Notes: generated from the sequence alone by a model not told the origin. A stretch of DNA of 64,000 nt from Ammoniphilus sp. YIM 78166 (GCF_004522215.1 NZ_SDLR01000001.1:1054001-1118000), one strand, 5' to 3'. Shown: positions 1-9,797, counted from the stretch's first letter. Translations and numbers: made by a program.

Positions 1-78
1 AAGGAGAGCACAATGTTTGCTTTACTTGGTGCCATGTATGCGGTTGGCGAGGGGAGATTACGGAGATCAAGCGGGTGA
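1..78 (+). CDS. 3' end of an unidentified upstream gene (partial)
   Basis: Reading from base 1 in frame 1 gives 25 codons ending at TGA 76-78, with a tail reading ...ALLGAMYAVGEGRL.... The frame starting at base 3 is also open to a TAA at 94-96, so which frame is coding cannot be settled from so little sequence. The position just before a dehydrogenase/TRAP cassette suggests a co-transcribed catabolic gene, but no family is recognised. Confidence 0.3.
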   Translation, partial: KESTMFALLGAMYAVGEGRLRRSSG

Positions 79-124
79 CAACGACGGAAATACCCGAATA
101 AGGCCCAAAGGAGGGACCAGCAAC

Positions 125-1306
125 TTGTCAGATCATATGCTGCGAATAGGAATCGTTGGATTGGGAAACGCGGGAAGCTCATTGCTTCCTGCGATTTCCA
201 GAAACCCGCAGGTGAAGGTTACAGCGGCCTGTGGACGGAATAAGGAAAGATTGGAAAAGTTTGCGGCAGATTATCAGGCCGAACATTACTATTCCGTCGA
301 AGACTTGTGCAAAAGCAAAAATGTGGATGCCGTGTATATTGCCAGCCCAACGGAACTGCATAGTGAACATGTAAAAATTGCGGCAGAGCACCAGAAGCAT
401 ATCCTCGTGGAAAAGCCCATTGCGGTTACCCTTGAAGAGGCCCAGGCGTTAATTCATCTGGCGGAGAAGAACGGGGTGCATATGATCGTGGGTCATTCCC
501 ACAGCTTTGAGCCTCCTATCCGCAAGATCAGAGAAATTGTAAGAAGCGGGGAGCTGGGTTCGCTTAAGATGCTGCATAATTGGTATTTCAATGACTGGAT
601 CTATCGTCCGCGAACGCCGGACGAGTTGAACACTGAATTGGGAGGAGGGGTCACCTACCGTCAGGGATCACACCAATTTGATATTATCCGCTATATTGCG
701 GGAGGCAAGGTTCGGAGTGTCAGGGCCATGGCCGGAATATGGGATCCTGAACGGACAACCCAAGGAGCACATACTGCTTTTCTAGAATTTGAGAGTGGCG
801 TTGCCGCAACGGCGGTCTACAACGGGTATGACCATTTCCATACGACAGAGTTAACCTTTGGCATCGGCGAAGGAGGTCCGTCGGTGAAGAATCAAGAGTA
901 TGGATTTTCCCGGCGAACGATAAAACAGATGGACACAGCAACCGAGACCGCGTTAAAAACAGAAAAAGGCTACGGAGGGACAAAGGCCAAAAAATATGCT
1001 GACGAAACCTTTCATCAACCCTTCTTTGGATTTACCCTTGTAAGCTGCGAAAGGGGGGATATTCGCCAATCGCCAAATGGCTTGCTGGTTTATGCGGAGG
1101 ATCGCCGCTATGAAATCGCGCTGCCGGAGGAAACCGGTCGGGATGTCATGATCTCTGAGCTTTATCAAGCGATTCACCAGGATATTCCTCCGGTTCATGA
1201 TGGCAGGTGGGGGTTAGCCAATCTAGAAGTGTGTCTAGCCGTGTTGGAATCTTCTGAAACTAAAAAAGAGATTTACCTGTCTCATCAAGTGGCCGTCCAA
1301 GACTAA
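125..1306 (+). CDS. Gfo/Idh/MocA family NAD(P)-dependent oxidoreductase
   Basis: This is a cytoplasmic dehydrogenase of the Gfo/Idh/MocA family, usually acting on sugars, inositols or related polyols; the substrate here is unknown. The N-terminus carries the Rossmann dinucleotide motif GIVGLGNAG, and the family motif EKP lies in ILVEKPIAVT about 90 residues later. An open frame extends upstream to base 17, but AAAGGAGGG at 107-115 lies nine bases before TTG 125, so the likely start is TTG giving 393 residues; ATG 137 is an alternative. The stop is followed almost at once by the ribosome binding site of a TRAP permease gene. That suggests the enzyme works on the solute imported by the TRAP system. 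Confidence 0.85.
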   Translation: MSDHMLRIGIVGLGNAGSSLLPAISRNPQVKVTAACGRNKERLEKFAADYQAEHYYSVEDLCKSKNVDAVYIASPTELHSEHVKIAAEHQKHILVEKPIAVTLEEAQALIHLAEKNGVHMIVGHSHSFEPPIRKIREIVRSGELGSLKMLHNWYFNDWIYRPRTPDELNTELGGGVTYRQGSHQFDIIRYIAGGKVRSVRAMAGIWDPERTTQGAHTAFLEFESGVAATAVYNGYDHFHTTELTFGIGEGGPSVKNQEYGFSRRTIKQMDTATETALKTEKGYGGTKAKKYADETFHQPFFGFTLVSCERGDIRQSPNGLLVYAEDRRYEIALPEETGRDVMISELYQAIHQDIPPVHDGRWGLANLEVCLAVLESSETKKEIYLSHQVAVQD

Positions 1307-1327
1307 TTGGAAAGGAGGGAAAAACCT

Positions 1328-3259
1328 TTGAAAACGCTCATGCTTTTCTTTGAGGAAGGTTCAGCGAGGAAGCTCCAAGGAGGGCTGAATCGATTGATTG
1401 CTGCTTCAGCCATTATGCTTTCTCTTTTTGTTATGTGGTCGGCAAGATACGGGAATTTGGATCCTTTGATCTATCGGGCGGTATTCCTTAGTGTCATCAT
1501 TGCCATGGCTGTAATTCTCTACAATCCCAATCAACGGGCAAATGACCGAGTGCCTTGGCATGACTTGCTCATGGCTGTCGTTTCCATAGCTTTTGGTGCC
1601 TACTTTTTTGTCCATGCCGAGAGAATCACGACACGCTGGGCACTGGTTGATCCACTGACAGCGGTGGATGTAACGTTAGGGATCGTCATGATCCTGATCT
1701 GCCTGGAGGTAGTGAGGAGAACGTTAGGATTAGGCTTAACGCTTATTATTATCATGTTTTTGGCCTACACATTAGGTGGTCATCTGATCCAGGGAACTTT
1801 TGGCCACCGATACATTGATATGAATATGATGGTCGATCAATTTGTCTTTACGGTCAACGGATTTTTCAGTTCCCCGATTGCGGTAGCTTCCACCTATGTA
1901 TTTTTGTTTGTACTGTTTGGGGCGTTTTTGCAGGAATCGGGAGCGGCTGACTTTTTCTTTAAATTCACCAGCGCCTTGGCAGGTCGAAGTGCCGGAGGTC
2001 CAGCAAAGATTGGCGTCCTGAGCAGCGCTTTTCTCGGAACCATTAACGGCAGCCCTACAGCAAACGTGGTTACAACCGGAGCCTTTACGATACCAATGAT
2101 GAAGCGTTTAGGTTATCCGGCAAACTATGCAGGGGCGGTAGAATCAGTAGCTTCCACAGGTGGCAGCATTCTTCCACCTGTAATGGGGGCTGCGGTCTTC
2201 CTAATGGCTGAAATGACCGGGATTTCGTATGGGCAAATTGTAATCGCTGCCATCCTTCCCGCCCTTCTTTACTATGGTGCTTTATTATGTATGGTTCACT
2301 TTAAAGCGAAGCGAACAGGAATGAAAGGGCTGCCTGAAGAAGAGGTGCCTGCTCTGGGAGCGACTTTAAAAGAAGGTTTTCATCACTTCCTCCCACTAGG
2401 GATTCTCGTTGCTCTGCTCGTGATGGGGCGATCTCCTTCCTATGTTGCTGTTCTGTCTATCCTTTCCATCGTGGTTATCAGCTGGTTTCGCAAAGAGAAT
2501 CGAATGGGATGGCGGAGCATTTTAAGAGCATTGGAAAGCGGTGGACGCATGGCTGTGTTAGTTTCGGCAGCATGCGCCGGCGCGGGACTTGTCATTGGCG
2601 GCATAACGGTGACAGGACTCGGTGGGAAATTCTCATCCCTTGTTCTAGGGTTTAGCGGGGGACAGATATTTTTTGCTCTGGCATTAACGGCGATCATCTG
2701 TATCATCCTCGGAATGGGCATGCCCGTATCTGCAGCTTACGTACTGACTGCTGTATTAGCCGTTCCAGCTTTGATAGAAATGGGGATATCTATGATGGCC
2801 GCCCATCTGTTCGTTGTGTATTTTTCAGTACTTTCTGCGATTACACCACCTGTCGCGGTCGCAGCCTATGCCGCAGCGGGTATTGCGCAAGGAAGTCCCT
2901 GGAATATCGGTTGGACATCAGTCCGTCTCGGCATCATGGGATTCATCATCCCGTTTATGTTTGTCTACCAGCCGGCACTATTGCTCATGGCGTCACCTCA
3001 GGAAGTGATTATGGCTGTGCTAACCTCGGCTATCGGTACGATCGCATTATCTGCAGGAATCGAAGGTTGGCTCTACTCTAATGTTCCGCCTATCCTCAGA
3101 GTGTTATATATCCTTTCTGGGCTGATCATGATTTACCCCGGATGGGGAACCGATGTTATCGGTTTAGCGGTTTTTGTTGCAGGGGCTGTCTACCTTCGCA
3201 AGAGCCGGACGAATCAATCTATCATTCATTCGGAAGTTACACAGTCTCAAGCCAATTAA
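1328..3259 (+). CDS. TRAP transporter permease, fused 4TM/12TM subunits (TAXI type)
   Basis: This is an integral membrane permease of a tripartite ATP-independent periplasmic-type transporter with small and large subunits fused, about 643 residues and very hydrophobic throughout. Several long segments are typical of DctM-like domains, for example a GTINGSPTANVVTTGAFTIP stretch and a glycine-rich GMGMPVSAAYVLTAV stretch. AAGGAGGG at 1312-1319 sits eight bases before TTG 1328, which I take as the start, although the frame is open from 1307. It lies between the dehydrogenase and the TAXI solute-binding lipoprotein, all co-directional with short gaps, so the three genes probably form one operon. 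The imported solute is unknown; TAXI systems commonly take up organic acids. Confidence 0.9.
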   Translation: MKTLMLFFEEGSARKLQGGLNRLIAASAIMLSLFVMWSARYGNLDPLIYRAVFLSVIIAMAVILYNPNQRANDRVPWHDLLMAVVSIAFGAYFFVHAERITTRWALVDPLTAVDVTLGIVMILICLEVVRRTLGLGLTLIIIMFLAYTLGGHLIQGTFGHRYIDMNMMVDQFVFTVNGFFSSPIAVASTYVFLFVLFGAFLQESGAADFFFKFTSALAGRSAGGPAKIGVLSSAFLGTINGSPTANVVTTGAFTIPMMKRLGYPANYAGAVESVASTGGSILPPVMGAAVFLMAEMTGISYGQIVIAAILPALLYYGALLCMVHFKAKRTGMKGLPEEEVPALGATLKEGFHHFLPLGILVALLVMGRSPSYVAVLSILSIVVISWFRKENRMGWRSILRALESGGRMAVLVSAACAGAGLVIGGITVTGLGGKFSSLVLGFSGGQIFFALALTAIICIILGMGMPVSAAYVLTAVLAVPALIEMGISMMAAHLFVVYFSVLSAITPPVAVAAYAAAGIAQGSPWNIGWTSVRLGIMGFIIPFMFVYQPALLLMASPQEVIMAVLTSAIGTIALSAGIEGWLYSNVPPILRVLYILSGLIMIYPGWGTDVIGLAVFVAGAVYLRKSRTNQSIIHSEVTQSQAN

Positions 3260-3290
3260 ATCCACTAAAACTATCTCAGGAGGAATGACG

Positions 3291-4373
3291 ATGAAGAAAA
3301 ATTGGAAGCGTGGATTGGTTTCCGTCCTTACAGGAGCGATATTTGTGGCGATGACAGCATGCGGGGGTTCTGGAAGTACGGGTACAACAACCTCACAAGG
3401 GAGTAATGGGAATTCAGGAGCTGCGCCCCAGACAGAATCCCCTTCCGCTCCTGCCGAAAAACCTGCTGCGGCACCGCTGAATCTAACCTTAGCGGGGGGA
3501 TCCAGCGGTGGTTCTTGGACCGCGATTGGGGAAGGGATCGGGGAGTCGATCCGCCGAGCGTTTCCGGGCTCCACTTTCAGCTATGAACCGGGACAGGATG
3601 GAGCAAACACTGCAGCTGTAGCCGGTGGAATGGTTGCGTTGGGCATGGCTCATAGTCCGATTGTAAAACAAGCGCTCAACGGAGAGGAACCGTTTAAATC
3701 TCCTTTGGACAATGTGCAAGTGGTCGCTTCCCTTTACCCGGGATTACTGCAGGTGGTCGCAAGGCAAGATGCATCATTCAAGTCTATTGACGAGATTGTG
3801 GAGAAAAAACTTCCGATCCGCGTGTCCGTTAATAAAAAAGGGACGATTCAGGATCTGATCGCCCAGTCCGTTTTCGAGGCGTATGGTGTGACTTATGCGG
3901 ACATTGAATCATGGGGAGGGAAGGTTCTGTACAGCTCTTCTGGTGAAAGCATGGATCTGTTCCGAGACGGACGATTGGACCTTTACTTCCCTGTAATTAA
4001 GGCTCCAGAAACCTACTTAATTGAAACAAGCACCAGCGTTCCGCTTCAGTTGATTCCAGTTAAAGATGAGGCGCTTGTCAAAGCAGGTGAACAGTGGGGA
4101 ATGCCAATCAATACCATTCCAGCAGGTACGTACAGCTTCTTGAAAGAAGATTATAAGACGATTGAATTGTATGTTCAACTGGTAACCAGTTCCGACGTCC
4201 CAGAGGAAACCATCTATCAAGTGACGAAGTCCATGACAGAAAATCTCGATTATCTAAAGACGATTCACAATGCCTTAGCTGAACTTACGCCGGAAGGGAT
4301 GACGAAGACAGGAGACATGCCATTGCATACTGGCGCGCAGCGTTTATATAAAGAAATTGGGGTACTAAAGTAA
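3291..4373 (+). CDS. TAXI family TRAP transporter solute-binding lipoprotein
   Basis: This is the extracytoplasmic binding component partnering the upstream permease. The N-terminus is a lipoprotein signal: MKKNWKRG, a hydrophobic stretch, then a lipobox MTAC with the acylated Cys at about residue 24, followed by a Ser/Gly/Thr/Pro-rich linker. The mature part begins LNLTLAGGSSGGSWTAIGEG, typical of the TAXI (TRAP-associated extracytoplasmic immunogenic) family. CAGGAGG at 3277-3283 favours ATG 3291 over ATG 3285. The length of 360 residues fits the family. A hairpin terminator follows the stop, closing the operon. Confidence 0.92.
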   Translation: MKKNWKRGLVSVLTGAIFVAMTACGGSGSTGTTTSQGSNGNSGAAPQTESPSAPAEKPAAAPLNLTLAGGSSGGSWTAIGEGIGESIRRAFPGSTFSYEPGQDGANTAAVAGGMVALGMAHSPIVKQALNGEEPFKSPLDNVQVVASLYPGLLQVVARQDASFKSIDEIVEKKLPIRVSVNKKGTIQDLIAQSVFEAYGVTYADIESWGGKVLYSSSGESMDLFRDGRLDLYFPVIKAPETYLIETSTSVPLQLIPVKDEALVKAGEQWGMPINTIPAGTYSFLKEDYKTIELYVQLVTSSDVPEETIYQVTKSMTENLDYLKTIHNALAELTPEGMTKTGDMPLHTGAQRLYKEIGVLK

Positions 4374-4390
4374 GATACGTGCAAACAGTT

Positions 4391-4434
4391 GGAAAAGACT
4401 TCTTGCCCTTTAACAGAAGGGGGGAAGTCTTTTC
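4391..4434. terminator. Bidirectional intrinsic terminator
   Basis: The arms GGAAAAGACTTC and GAAGTCTTTTCC pair perfectly around an A/C-rich loop that itself has a CCCTTT/AAGGGG core. It lies between the convergent TAXI binding-protein gene and the glutaminase gene and can serve both strands. Confidence 0.75.
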
Positions 4435-4443
4435 CTAATTTGT

Positions 4444-5385
4444 TCAAAACATGCTCAGATGAAAATTCTTGGATAACAGCTCCAATAACCTGATGCCTGC
4501 CATACTATTCCCTTGTTCATTTAACGAAGGCCCAAAAATGCCGATCCCAAACTTCCCGGGTACGGCCCCCATGATTCCGCCGGATACGCCGCTTTTAGCC
4601 GGAATTCCAATTTTGATCGCAAACTCTCCAGAAGCATTGTACATTCCGCAGGTTACCATAAAGGTTTTGCAAATACGAGCGATGTCGATCGGAATAACTT
4701 GCTTGCCGCTCAACGGATCCGCACCATCCATGGCGAACACCATGCCGATCCGGGCCAAGTCCAGGCAATTCATTTCGATAGCGCACTGCTTCGTATAAAG
4801 GTTCATGAGTTCTTCTACATCCTCATCTAAACTTTTATGCTGCTTTAAAAAATAGGCTAACGCCCGATTCAAATGAGCGGTTTCAAACTCCGATTGTGCC
4901 ACTTCTGAGCTATATCCAATGGTCGAATCGTTGGCCATCTCCTGTACAAAAGCTAAGAGTCGTTGAAATTTTTCTTCCACTGAAGCACCTTTAATCATAT
5001 GTGTCACCACCAGCGCCCCCGCGTTAATCATCGGATTTAACGGTCGTGCAGGATTGACGGTCTCCAATTTGATAATGGAGTTAAAAGGATCTCCTGTCGG
5101 TTCCATCCCCACACGTTTAAACACATAGTCGAATCCTCGATCCATCAGAACAAGGGCCAAGCTGATCACTTTGGAGATACTTTGGAGCGTAAAAGTTTTT
5201 TGGATATCTCCTGCAGAAACACATTGACCGTCGGGATAGTGAATCGCTATCGCCAAATCATCCGGATCTGCTCTCCCGAGAGCCGGAATATAGTCTGCTA
5301 CCTTACCATGCTGAGTAAATTTTCTCGCTTCCATTACAAATTCGTTTAATTCCTTGCTTGATCGACATTGCATAGTTATCACCAT
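4444..5385 (-). CDS. glsA: Glutaminase (serine-dependent, beta-lactamase fold)
   Basis: The product hydrolyses L-glutamine to glutamate and ammonia in the cytoplasm. The protein (313 residues, normal length) shows the active-site SxxK tetrad in QSISKV, the segment [10 protein letters not shown] and the [22 protein letters not shown]-terminal signature of the Glutaminase family. The start is uncertain: ATG at 5385 gives MVITMQC, while ATG 5373 has a weak GGTGAT in front. It stands alone, convergent with the TAXI gene and divergent from the next gene. Confidence 0.93.
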   Translation of the reverse strand: MVITMQCRSSKELNEFVMEARKFTQHGKVADYIPALGRADPDDLAIAIHYPDGQCVSAGDIQKTFTLQSISKVISLALVLMDRGFDYVFKRVGMEPTGDPFNSIIKLETVNPARPLNPMINAGALVVTHMIKGASVEEKFQRLLAFVQEMANDSTIGYSSEVAQSEFETAHLNRALAYFLKQHKSLDEDVEELMNLYTKQCAIEMNCLDLARIGMVFAMDGADPLSGKQVIPIDIARICKTFMVTCGMYNASGEFAIKIGIPAKSGVSGGIMGAVPGKFGIGIFGPSLNEQGNSMAGIRLLELLSKNFHLSMF

Positions 5386-5406
5386 TCCTAGTATAGTCCA
5401 TGCTCA

Positions 5407-5423
5407 CATGGGGAATACCCATG
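5407..5423. promoter_or_regulatory. Short palindrome between divergent genes, possible operator
   Basis: CATGGG-GAATA-CCCATG is a perfect 6-bp inverted repeat with a 5-bp spacer, lying in the short intergenic region between glsA and the secreted protein gene. No regulator is assigned. Confidence 0.3.
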
Positions 5424-5485
5424 CAACCTTTTGGAAAAACCAACCGTCAATTAGTTTGTACGAAAAACATTCAAGGAGTGAAAAC

Positions 5486-6424
5486 ATGAAAAAATCAGCA
5501 GGAGCAGGATTACTCATCGCCACTTTACTAACAGGTTCTATTGGTTGGGCTACCAACGTAATGGCCTCCAATTTGGGCACAGTAGAGCAACTTCATATTC
5601 AAACGGTGCAAGCAGCACAACGAGTCGAAGCATCAAGGTACATAAAATTTTCAGGCATAGTTACCGAAGTAAAGCAAACCGATCAATCCCTTACCTTCAT
5701 CGTTAAGAATCCAGAGAACGACATGCAGATGGTTTTTCCGGTATCCCATGGAGTTCTCATGTTTAGTAACAGCACAACGGAAAAACTAGAATACCAGGCA
5801 CTGCAAAGAGGGGTAAACATCGAAGTATACTATGATAAACATAAACCGGTACCCTTGATCTATCCAGCTACCGCTGCACCAGAAATCATATTGGTTCGCG
5901 ACAAAGAAATCGGTGAAGTCAAAGTTTCAAAGTTTGATGAACAATTCCTAAGTCTTGATCAAGAGCTCAAACTCAATCTTTCACAAGATACCATTCTGCT
6001 TAATGAGCAAGGCGAACCCATCAAGAAAGATGACCTACAAGGAAAAGAACTCATCGTGTTTTATACCTTTACGACTAAAAGCATTCCCGCCCAGACGTCA
6101 CCTAAGAAGATTATTGCCCTAGATGATCAAGCAGAGAGGCCGATTGAAGTTGAACAGCTTATCGGTGAAGACCATTACGTGAAAGAAGGAATGAGGATGA
6201 TTCCGCTTCGAAAGATAGCGGAACACGCAGGGTATAATGTGGAATGGGATCCATCCTCGCAGATAGTAACCCTTAGGAAACAGAATCAATCTTTTACCAT
6301 TTCCATTAGTGAGAAAGCCTATGGATTTAATCGAAGTCTTAGATACTTTGAGGTGGCACCCGAAATCATCAACGGGAAAACGTATGTGCAAGATGAAATT
6401 CTTACGATGTTAATCGTGAAATAA
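5486..6424 (+). CDS. Secreted protein with copper-amine-oxidase-like N-terminal (stalk) domain
   Basis: This is an exported protein of 312 residues with a Sec signal peptide (MKKSAGAG, hydrophobic core, cleavage probably after NVMAS). The central part, residues about 40-215, contains beta-rich KFSGIVTEVKQ-type segments resembling small extracellular repeat domains. The last 85 residues (MRMIPLRKIAEHAGYNVEWDP...ITLRK pattern, ending with DEILTML) match the copper amine oxidase-like N-terminal domain common in Bacillales wall-associated proteins. AAGGAGTG at 5473-5480 fixes ATG 5486. No catalytic residues are recognised, so a structural or wall-associated role is likely. Confidence 0.8.
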   Translation: MKKSAGAGLLIATLLTGSIGWATNVMASNLGTVEQLHIQTVQAAQRVEASRYIKFSGIVTEVKQTDQSLTFIVKNPENDMQMVFPVSHGVLMFSNSTTEKLEYQALQRGVNIEVYYDKHKPVPLIYPATAAPEIILVRDKEIGEVKVSKFDEQFLSLDQELKLNLSQDTILLNEQGEPIKKDDLQGKELIVFYTFTTKSIPAQTSPKKIIALDDQAERPIEVEQLIGEDHYVKEGMRMIPLRKIAEHAGYNVEWDPSSQIVTLRKQNQSFTISISEKAYGFNRSLRYFEVAPEIINGKTYVQDEILTMLIVK

Positions 6425-6460
6425 GATTAACGGGTACAGTTCTTGTTCATTTGAATTCTT

Positions 6461-6518
6461 CCCGCTTTTTCCGTGGAACACAAATTTTTCATATGTTCCA
6501 CAGAAATAGCGGGACTTT
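6461..6518. terminator. Long two-stem hairpin, bidirectional terminator
   Basis: CCCGCT pairs with AGCGGG outside and GTGGAACA pairs with TGTTCCAC inside, followed by ACTTTTT on the plus strand. It separates the convergent secreted-protein and acyltransferase genes. Confidence 0.7.
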
Positions 6519-6535
6519 TTCCGCCAACGCCTAAT

Positions 6536-7582
6536 TTAAACCGCCGCTGAATGTGGATGCTTACGTTTGTTCCGCTTTTGTCTCTTGGACACCCACCCAT
6601 TAACCACCCGAGCCAGTGCATAACAGCATACCAGTGTGAGCAGGAAGATGGCCATCGAATACAGGAGGTAGAAGGATTTGCTCTGGACTAGCCAATCCGT
6701 TAGTTCATATTTATATAAAAAATGTTGATTCGCAAGATTAATAAATATCGAGTGGCTTAAGAATATATAGAACGACATCCCTTTCTGGAAGGGAACATCG
6801 ACAATATGGATCATCCTCGAAATGATCGTCCATGAGAGCAACAATAAAACTAGACTAGAAAAGACAAACGAAAGATGATTAGCCACAAAAAGTGGTTTGG
6901 ATAAAACGAAATAGAACCAGCTGCCAGTGAAGCCCAGCATCAAAAAAGCAAGGGTCTTCTTATTAGTATTTAGAAAACGTAGAATTTCCAACCGGTACCA
7001 ATAGAGGAGATGCCCCGTATAGATCGTAAAAATCCAAGTCGGGAAAAAATGCCGGACATTTAAGTCATACCAGCCTGGATAAGCTTGAATAAAGGTATAT
7101 TGAGCTATCACAAAACAAGGAATAAAGAAAAGAATAGTCCTCTTGGTAATCAGTCTTCGAAATAAAAAAGCAAAAAGGTAGTATTGAAGAAGCATAAAGA
7201 CAAAGTAGAGATGCCTACCTGTATTTCCAAGTAAAATATTTTCAAAATGATGCTGAAAATGCGGCCAAGCCCCATGGAGAACCTTGTGGTATGCAGCGCC
7301 AGCTAGCAAAAAAGGAATAAAGAGATAGAAAAGTTTGCCTTTAAAGAAAGAGGATGCTTTTGCTTTTTTTCCATGGAGACTATGAGCTGTGAAAAAACCG
7401 GTAACGATAGCCAATAGCACTGTCCCGTAGCGGGCGGTTTGGTTTAGTGCGCTTTCCCAGAGAGTAGGCGGCGTCAGGTGGGTCAAGCTTGCTGTGAAAT
7501 GTCCCACATAAACTAAAAACGATGCAACCAACTGGAGGATAAAGAGAGAGGCGAAAATCTCTTTATCATTCAATTTGTTCAT
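6536..7582 (-). CDS. Membrane acyltransferase, acyltransferase-3 family
   Basis: This is a polytopic membrane protein of 348 residues with about ten hydrophobic segments. The early sequence FLVYVGHFTAS contains the conserved region where acyltransferase-3 enzymes carry a catalytic His. Members transfer acyl groups from the cytoplasm to wall polysaccharides or other glycans; the acceptor here is unknown. AAAAAGGAGAAAACA precedes the ATG. The C-terminal tail is basic and cytoplasmic. It is monocistronic, convergent with the previous gene. Confidence 0.78.
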   Translation of the reverse strand: MNKLNDKEIFASLFILQLVASFLVYVGHFTASLTHLTPPTLWESALNQTARYGTVLLAIVTGFFTAHSLHGKKAKASSFFKGKLFYLFIPFLLAGAAYHKVLHGAWPHFQHHFENILLGNTGRHLYFVFMLLQYYLFAFLFRRLITKRTILFFIPCFVIAQYTFIQAYPGWYDLNVRHFFPTWIFTIYTGHLLYWYRLEILRFLNTNKKTLAFLMLGFTGSWFYFVLSKPLFVANHLSFVFSSLVLLLLSWTIISRMIHIVDVPFQKGMSFYIFLSHSIFINLANQHFLYKYELTDWLVQSKSFYLLYSMAIFLLTLVCCYALARVVNGWVSKRQKRNKRKHPHSAAV

Positions 7583-7665
7583 TGTTTTCTCCTTTTTAAA
7601 GATAATTTACAAATCAAAAGTTGTTCCCTATTATACTATGGAAAGGTGTGGATGTCACGAGTATA

Positions 7666-7674
7666 TGGTATAAT
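7666..7674 (+). promoter_or_regulatory. Extended -10 promoter for the aldolase gene
   Basis: TG-G-TATAAT is an extended -10 element lying about 40 bases before the ATG. No good -35 is seen at the right distance, which is usual for extended -10 promoters. Confidence 0.5.
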
Positions 7675-7716
7675 TAGGAAACTAGTAGTAGAACTGGAAG
7701 GATGGGATAAGATAGT

Positions 7717-8496
7717 ATGCTAGAGGAGAATTTAAGAACGAGATTAATGAACGGACAAGCCGTTTTTGGAACATGGGTGAGAATCCCTTCGCCCATTGTT
7801 GTAGAGGTGCTTGGCCATACTGGAATGGATTTTCTTCACCTTGACCTGGAACATAGCCCTATCGATTGGGCAACACTCGACCATATGGTCCTCGCTGGAT
7901 ATAAGCAGCAGATCCCTCTTGCCGTAAGAACGGCCACTCAAAATCCAGCAGACTTATATCGTTTAATGGACATAGGCATCTCCATGCTCATTCTTCCTCG
8001 TATGGAAACGGCCGAACAATGCCGTTCTCTACTCAAAGGTGTAAGGTATAGCCCTCATGGAGAACGAGGGATTGGCGGACCTGTGCGCGCAAATGACTGG
8101 GGAGTAATTGGCCTTGATGATCATATGAAGCAAGCGAGTTACAAAACTTTAGTCTTAGCGCAGATTGAATCAAGAGCAGGCCTTGAGAATCTAGACGAAA
8201 TATTGAATGTCCCTGGAATTGATATTATCTATATTGGGCCTTTGGATCTTTCTCAGGCACTGGGCTATCCGGGGCAAATAGAAGCTCCGGCTGTACAGGA
8301 GGCGATTTTGTCGATGGTGAAAAAAATAAGAGGCCGTGGCATATTGGTTGGTATACATGTTAGTAATCAAGAGCAGGTGGAATATTGGTCAAAGCAGGGA
8401 ATCCAATACTTTACCATCGGAATGGACGTTTCCTTTCTTCGTGCAGCAGGGTTAAATCTAGTTGAAAGTATAAAAAGGACTCATGATCTTAAATAG
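7717..8496 (+). CDS. HpcH/HpaI aldolase family protein (2-oxo-acid class II aldolase)
   Basis: This is a TIM-barrel metal-dependent aldolase of 259 residues that would cleave or form 2-keto-acid aldol products. The N-terminal GTWVRIPSP, MDFLHLDLEHSP and ILPRMETAEQ segments are typical of 2-dehydro-3-deoxyglucarate/HpaI aldolases. QIESRAGLENL and YIGPLDLSQALGYPGQ contain the expected metal-binding Glu and Asp. The gene is preceded by AAGGATGGGATAAG and stands alone, so the natural substrate cannot be inferred from neighbours. Confidence 0.88.
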   Translation: MLEENLRTRLMNGQAVFGTWVRIPSPIVVEVLGHTGMDFLHLDLEHSPIDWATLDHMVLAGYKQQIPLAVRTATQNPADLYRLMDIGISMLILPRMETAEQCRSLLKGVRYSPHGERGIGGPVRANDWGVIGLDDHMKQASYKTLVLAQIESRAGLENLDEILNVPGIDIIYIGPLDLSQALGYPGQIEAPAVQEAILSMVKKIRGRGILVGIHVSNQEQVEYWSKQGIQYFTIGMDVSFLRAAGLNLVESIKRTHDLK

Positions 8497-8556
8497 AACC
8501 CCCAAAAAGGTAGCAAAGAAAGAAACGGCTTAAAAAGTTTAGAAGGTGAGGCATTT

Positions 8557-9771
8557 ATGGCAACAGAAAAACTGTATTACCAGGATCCAAACTTACGGTC
8601 TTTTACTACCCAGCTTCGTAAAATAGACCAGGATGAAAAAGGCCGTCTATACGCTGTATTAGAAAAAACCGCCTTTTACCCAACCGGAGGTGGACAACCC
8701 CATGATACGGGAACGATGAACGGAATTCCCGTCTATGATGTGGAGGAAGTCGAAGGAGAAATACGCCACTACCTACAGGAGCCCCTTGGTTTGCAAGACG
8801 AGTATGTTGGTGTAATTGACTGGGAACGTCGTTTTGATCATATGCAGCAGCATGCGGGGCAGCATATTCTGTCGGCAGCCTTTGAAAACCAATTTGGCTA
8901 TCCAACGGTTAGTTTTCACTTAGGGAAGGATACATGCACGATTGACCTTCATATCCCTTCGCTTAGTGACGAAGAAGCTGAACAAGCTGAGAAACTAGCC
9001 AATCAAATGATCCTAGAGAATCGACCGATTGAAACGAAGTGGGTAACTAAAGAAGAGCTCACTCAGTATATGTTAAGAAAAGATCTGTCCGTATCCGAAA
9101 ATATTCGTCTCGTTATCATTCCGGACTTTGACTACAACGGCTGTGGCGGCACCCATCCTGAATCAACGGGAAAAGTAAGCTCCATTAAAATTTTGCATTG
9201 GGAAAAGCAAAAGAAAAATATGGTTCGCCTTTATTTCGTATGCGGGAACCGGGTACTCCAGCAGCTTCATCATAAACATCAGATGATTCAGAGCATGACT
9301 TCAATTCTGAATGCCCCTCAGGAGCAAATGAAGGAAGCGACCCAAAGACTGGTACAGCAAACAAAGGATCTTGAAAAAACCGTGAGCGAACTGAAAACTC
9401 AGCTTCTTGAATATGAAGCCCAACGATTCATTGAAAAGGCCAAGCAAGACAACGAAAGCACCATAAAGGGCATTTTCTTTAATCGACCCATCACAGAGCT
9501 TCAACAACTGGCGAAAAGCATGACGTTAAACAGAACCGATATCCTAGTCTATTTAGTCAACGAAGTAGAAAACAAACTGCAATTTGTTTGTGCTAGGGGT
9601 CAAGATTTGAACGTCAATATGAACCAAATCGCAAAGTGCGTTTTACCCCTTATTAATGGAAAGGGAGGCGGGAATGATGCCTTTGCCCAAGGGGGTGGAG
9701 TGAGAACGATATCAGGAGAGGAGCTAATGGAGGAGCTAAACAAGCAAGTCACTTGTTTTAACAAAATATAA
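8557..9771 (+). CDS. alaX: Alanyl-tRNA editing protein, long form with DHHA1 domain
   Basis: This is a free-standing trans-editing hydrolase that removes serine or glycine mischarged on tRNA-Ala. Of 404 residues, the N-terminal beta-barrel is homologous to the AlaRS second additional domain. The zinc motif HxxxH is seen in QHAGQHILSAAF and the partner CGGTHP about 90 residues later. A coiled coil of roughly residues 245-300 leads into a DHHA1-like C-terminal domain ending with a glycine-rich GKGGGNDAFAQGGG segment. The length matches AlaX-L. AGAAGGTGAGG precedes the ATG. Confidence 0.92.
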   Translation: MATEKLYYQDPNLRSFTTQLRKIDQDEKGRLYAVLEKTAFYPTGGGQPHDTGTMNGIPVYDVEEVEGEIRHYLQEPLGLQDEYVGVIDWERRFDHMQQHAGQHILSAAFENQFGYPTVSFHLGKDTCTIDLHIPSLSDEEAEQAEKLANQMILENRPIETKWVTKEELTQYMLRKDLSVSENIRLVIIPDFDYNGCGGTHPESTGKVSSIKILHWEKQKKNMVRLYFVCGNRVLQQLHHKHQMIQSMTSILNAPQEQMKEATQRLVQQTKDLEKTVSELKTQLLEYEAQRFIEKAKQDNESTIKGIFFNRPITELQQLAKSMTLNRTDILVYLVNEVENKLQFVCARGQDLNVNMNQIAKCVLPLINGKGGGNDAFAQGGGVRTISGEELMEELNKQVTCFNKI

Positions 9772-9797
9772 TATTAAAATTACTATCACTATGATGC

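Noticed and set aside
17-124. N-terminal extension of the Gfo/Idh/MocA protein
   Set aside because: The extension has no ribosome binding site and unusual composition; the site at 107-115 points to TTG 125 and the Rossmann motif begins a few residues later.
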